DNA of 55,581 nt from a virus: positions 1-55,581 of IMG/VR virus record IMGVR_UViG_3300032893_000059; one strand, 5' to 3'. Numbering within the stretch: the first letter of the stretch is position 1; every line of letters begins with the position of its first letter. Below the pieces are notes generated by a model. It had not been told where the DNA came from. It saw only the letters and a program-made list of their open reading frames with translations, and ran no database searches. Position numbers and translations under genes: made by a program. Positions 54,507 through 55,581 of the stretch are shown here, one piece after another.

Positions 54507-54723
54507 CTGGGCTCCGCTGTTCCTGTTGCCTGGCCCGCTTGTCTACCCTGGCCGCCTGCGATGCCTTGAGCCGCTCCCACTCCTCGGCAGCTTGCTCCCG
54601 CTCGTTGTACGTCGTGACCTTGCCGGACCCGCCACATAGCGTGCAGCACAGACCGGTGTCTGGATCGCGCCACTTGGGATCGCCCTTGCAGACGCCGACG
54701 CAGGTCATGGTGAGGCCGGACAT
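54490..54723 (-). CDS. Small zinc-binding protein (77 aa)
   Basis: MSGLTMTCVGVCKGDPKWRD, PDTGLCCTLCGGSGKVTTYN: DnaJ-type zinc pattern C-x3-C ... C-C-x2-C-G-G-S-G. Then helical charged tail. Upstream ribosome-binding site is weak; a start at the second Met is possible. Confidence 0.65.
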   Translation of the reverse strand: MSGLTMTCVGVCKGDPKWRDPDTGLCCTLCGGSGKVTTYNEREQAAEEWERLKASQAARVDKRARQQEQRSPDVHRD

Positions 54724-54728
54724 GGCAA

Positions 54729-55581
54729 TCAGGTGTGCTGGCCGACCTTCAGCGCGGGGTCTCTGTCGCACTCCTCGGCTGTCCACCATCTACCACTCGG
54801 GTCACGGGCCACCCGCCACTTGCGAGCGCCGGCAGCCGTCCTGAGACCTTCGTGGACTGGCTCCAGGTAGTACGGCTGCGATCCGTCTTGCAGCATCGGG
54901 CTTTGCATGCGCAGGTACTGCGAGCGGTCAGAACACCTGATCAGCTCGTACTCCAAGCCGTCGATGGCCGCCTTGTCCACCGGCGAGGATCCGAGCATCT
55001 TCAGAACGCGGTCCCAGCCGAGGTGTTCGCCAAGAGCGCGCCGCTGTTCCGCCGGCAACGCCTTGTATTCATCGCCGGTGTAGGACTCAGGCTGCTCAAT
55101 CAGGCGCCTCGGAACCCTGACACCGTGCCAGTAGAACATACAGGACCCGTCGCTCCACCCGATAGCCGGGCCATCAGCGGAGTGGAGGCGGTTACGCGGG
55201 TCGTTGTGCAACACAGAGCAGCGGTCCGAGACGATGCAGAAGTCGCGGTACATGACCCTCGGGCCCGAGGCAAAGGCTGCAGTCTCAATCTGCGGATAGG
55301 TGCGCCAGTTGATGTCGAGCTTCGCCACGTGGAGGTAGAACCCGCACTTGACGATCCGCCACGTGCGCAGGTTCCCGGCGTGCCAGCGCCGCCACCAATA
55401 CCGCCTGTACGACCGAACGAAGTAGTACGTGCAAGCACCGACGACATCTCGATGGTCGGCAGCGTCATCGGCAGCGGCATCGGCAGCGTCAGCGGCAGCG
55501 TCAGCGGCATCGGCAGCGGCAGCGGCATCGGCAGCGGCATCGTCAGCGGCATCGTCAGCGGCATCGGCAGCGTCATCGGCA
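54729..55581 (-). CDS. DUF6745-like protein, C-terminal part (continues from 745-1 across the ends)
   Basis: Open from the contig end: Ala/Asp tract, then ADHRDVVGACTYYFVRSYRR, YWWRRWHAGNLRTWRIVKCG, VAKLDINWRTYPQIETAAFA, FCIVSDRCSVLHNDPRNRLH, SADGPAIGWSDGSCMFYWHG, VRVPRRLIEQPESYTG. The V-S-D-R-x-x-x-L-H and H-S-A-D-G-P-A-I and W-H-G-V-R-V-P motifs are typical of DUF6745. A GTG at 55328 could start a shorter form, but the frame is open upstream into the array. Confidence 0.8.
   Translation of the reverse strand, partial: ADDAADAADDAADDAAADAAAAADAADAAADAADAAADDAADHRDVVGACTYYFVRSYRRYWWRRWHAGNLRTWRIVKCGFYLHVAKLDINWRTYPQIETAAFASGPRVMYRDFCIVSDRCSVLHNDPRNRLHSADGPAIGWSDGSCMFYWHGVRVPRRLIEQPESYTGDEYKALPAEQRRALGEHLGWDRVLKMLGSSPVDKAAIDGLEYELIRCSDRSQYLRMQSPMLQDGSQPYYLEPVHEGLRTAAGARKWRVARDPSGRWWTAEECDRDPALKVGQHT
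55457..55581. repeat. Two-state hexamer array CG(G/T)CA(G/T), right part
   Basis: Twenty full hexamers plus five bases, same alphabet as 1-342. The last 35 bases (55547-55581) equal bases 19-53. This supports circularity and warns that array length is unresolved. Confidence 0.95.

Noticed and set aside
55100-55576. Minus-strand ORF with Met/Leu-Pro/Thr repeats
   Set aside because: It is another frame of the same array; the downstream DUF6745 motifs are in the Ala/Asp frame.
1-55581. Diversity-generating retroelement, CRISPR or transposase
   Set aside because: No reverse transcriptase, template repeat, Cas protein or DDE transposase was found.

Overview
The window is a strongly GC-rich genome of a temperate, contractile-tailed phage (Caudoviricetes). 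It looks complete and circular. One gene runs off the left edge on the minus strand and is completed, in the same frame, at the right edge. The two halves meet inside a hexanucleotide repeat array that both contig ends share. Genes are packed tightly, mostly with ATGA, GTGA, TGATG or TAATG overlaps. Almost all are on the minus strand, so the genome reads from high to low coordinates. Four facts point to a Gram-negative host: the exported outer-membrane-like protein, the phospholipase and lysozyme cassette, the extensive signal peptides, and the Mu-like virion. The species cannot be named from the sequence.

Reading order (minus strand, right to left). 55.6-52.4 kb: the split DUF6745-like gene, a replication initiator with internal iteron-like DNA, a DnaC-like helicase loader and a SANT-like DNA-binding protein. 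52.4-46.3 kb: an exported transglycosylase, a truncated P-loop ORF, two Dam-like methyltransferases (one split by a G10 tract), small zinc proteins, a RuvC-like resolvase, a BCS1-like membrane AAA ATPase, and a tRNA with CAU anticodon. 46.3-44.9 kb is a plus-strand island encoding a polytopic membrane protein. 44.8-43.5 kb holds an HTH regulator and a GIY-YIG nuclease that carry related HTH domains, next to three promoters of leaderless geometry. 43.3-30 kb is the head module, Mu-like in order: terminase, portal, MuF with a fused JAMM-like tail, protease/scaffold, decoration, major head protein. A second plus-strand cassette of small genes interrupts it at 34.0-35.7 kb. 30-11.8 kb is the contractile tail: sheath, tube, frameshifted chaperone, short tape measure, baseplate and fibres. 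A cassette of membrane proteins, phospholipase C-like protein and lysozyme is embedded among the baseplate genes at 15.3-18.4 kb. 11.8-4 kb is a recombination and nucleotide-metabolism region: TSCPD protein, DUF2800-like protein, ERF annealase, SSB, SMC-like ATPase, ASCH protein and HNH protein. 4.2-0.7 kb holds an XRE regulator, a tyrosine integrase, an HNH endonuclease and a sigma-like factor.

Together the genes describe an integrating (not transposing) phage with Mu-type virion parts, an ERF/SSB recombination system and its own initiator and loader. The most interesting unexplained items are: four copies of a 35-bp intercistronic element; the HTH/GIY-YIG locus with shared operators and leaderless promoters; the two-state hexamer array coding an Ala/Asp tract; the BCS1-like ATPase; the phospholipase in the lysis region; and three reading-frame anomalies (TGA at an expected Trp, a G10 tract in a methylase, and a truncated P-loop ORF).
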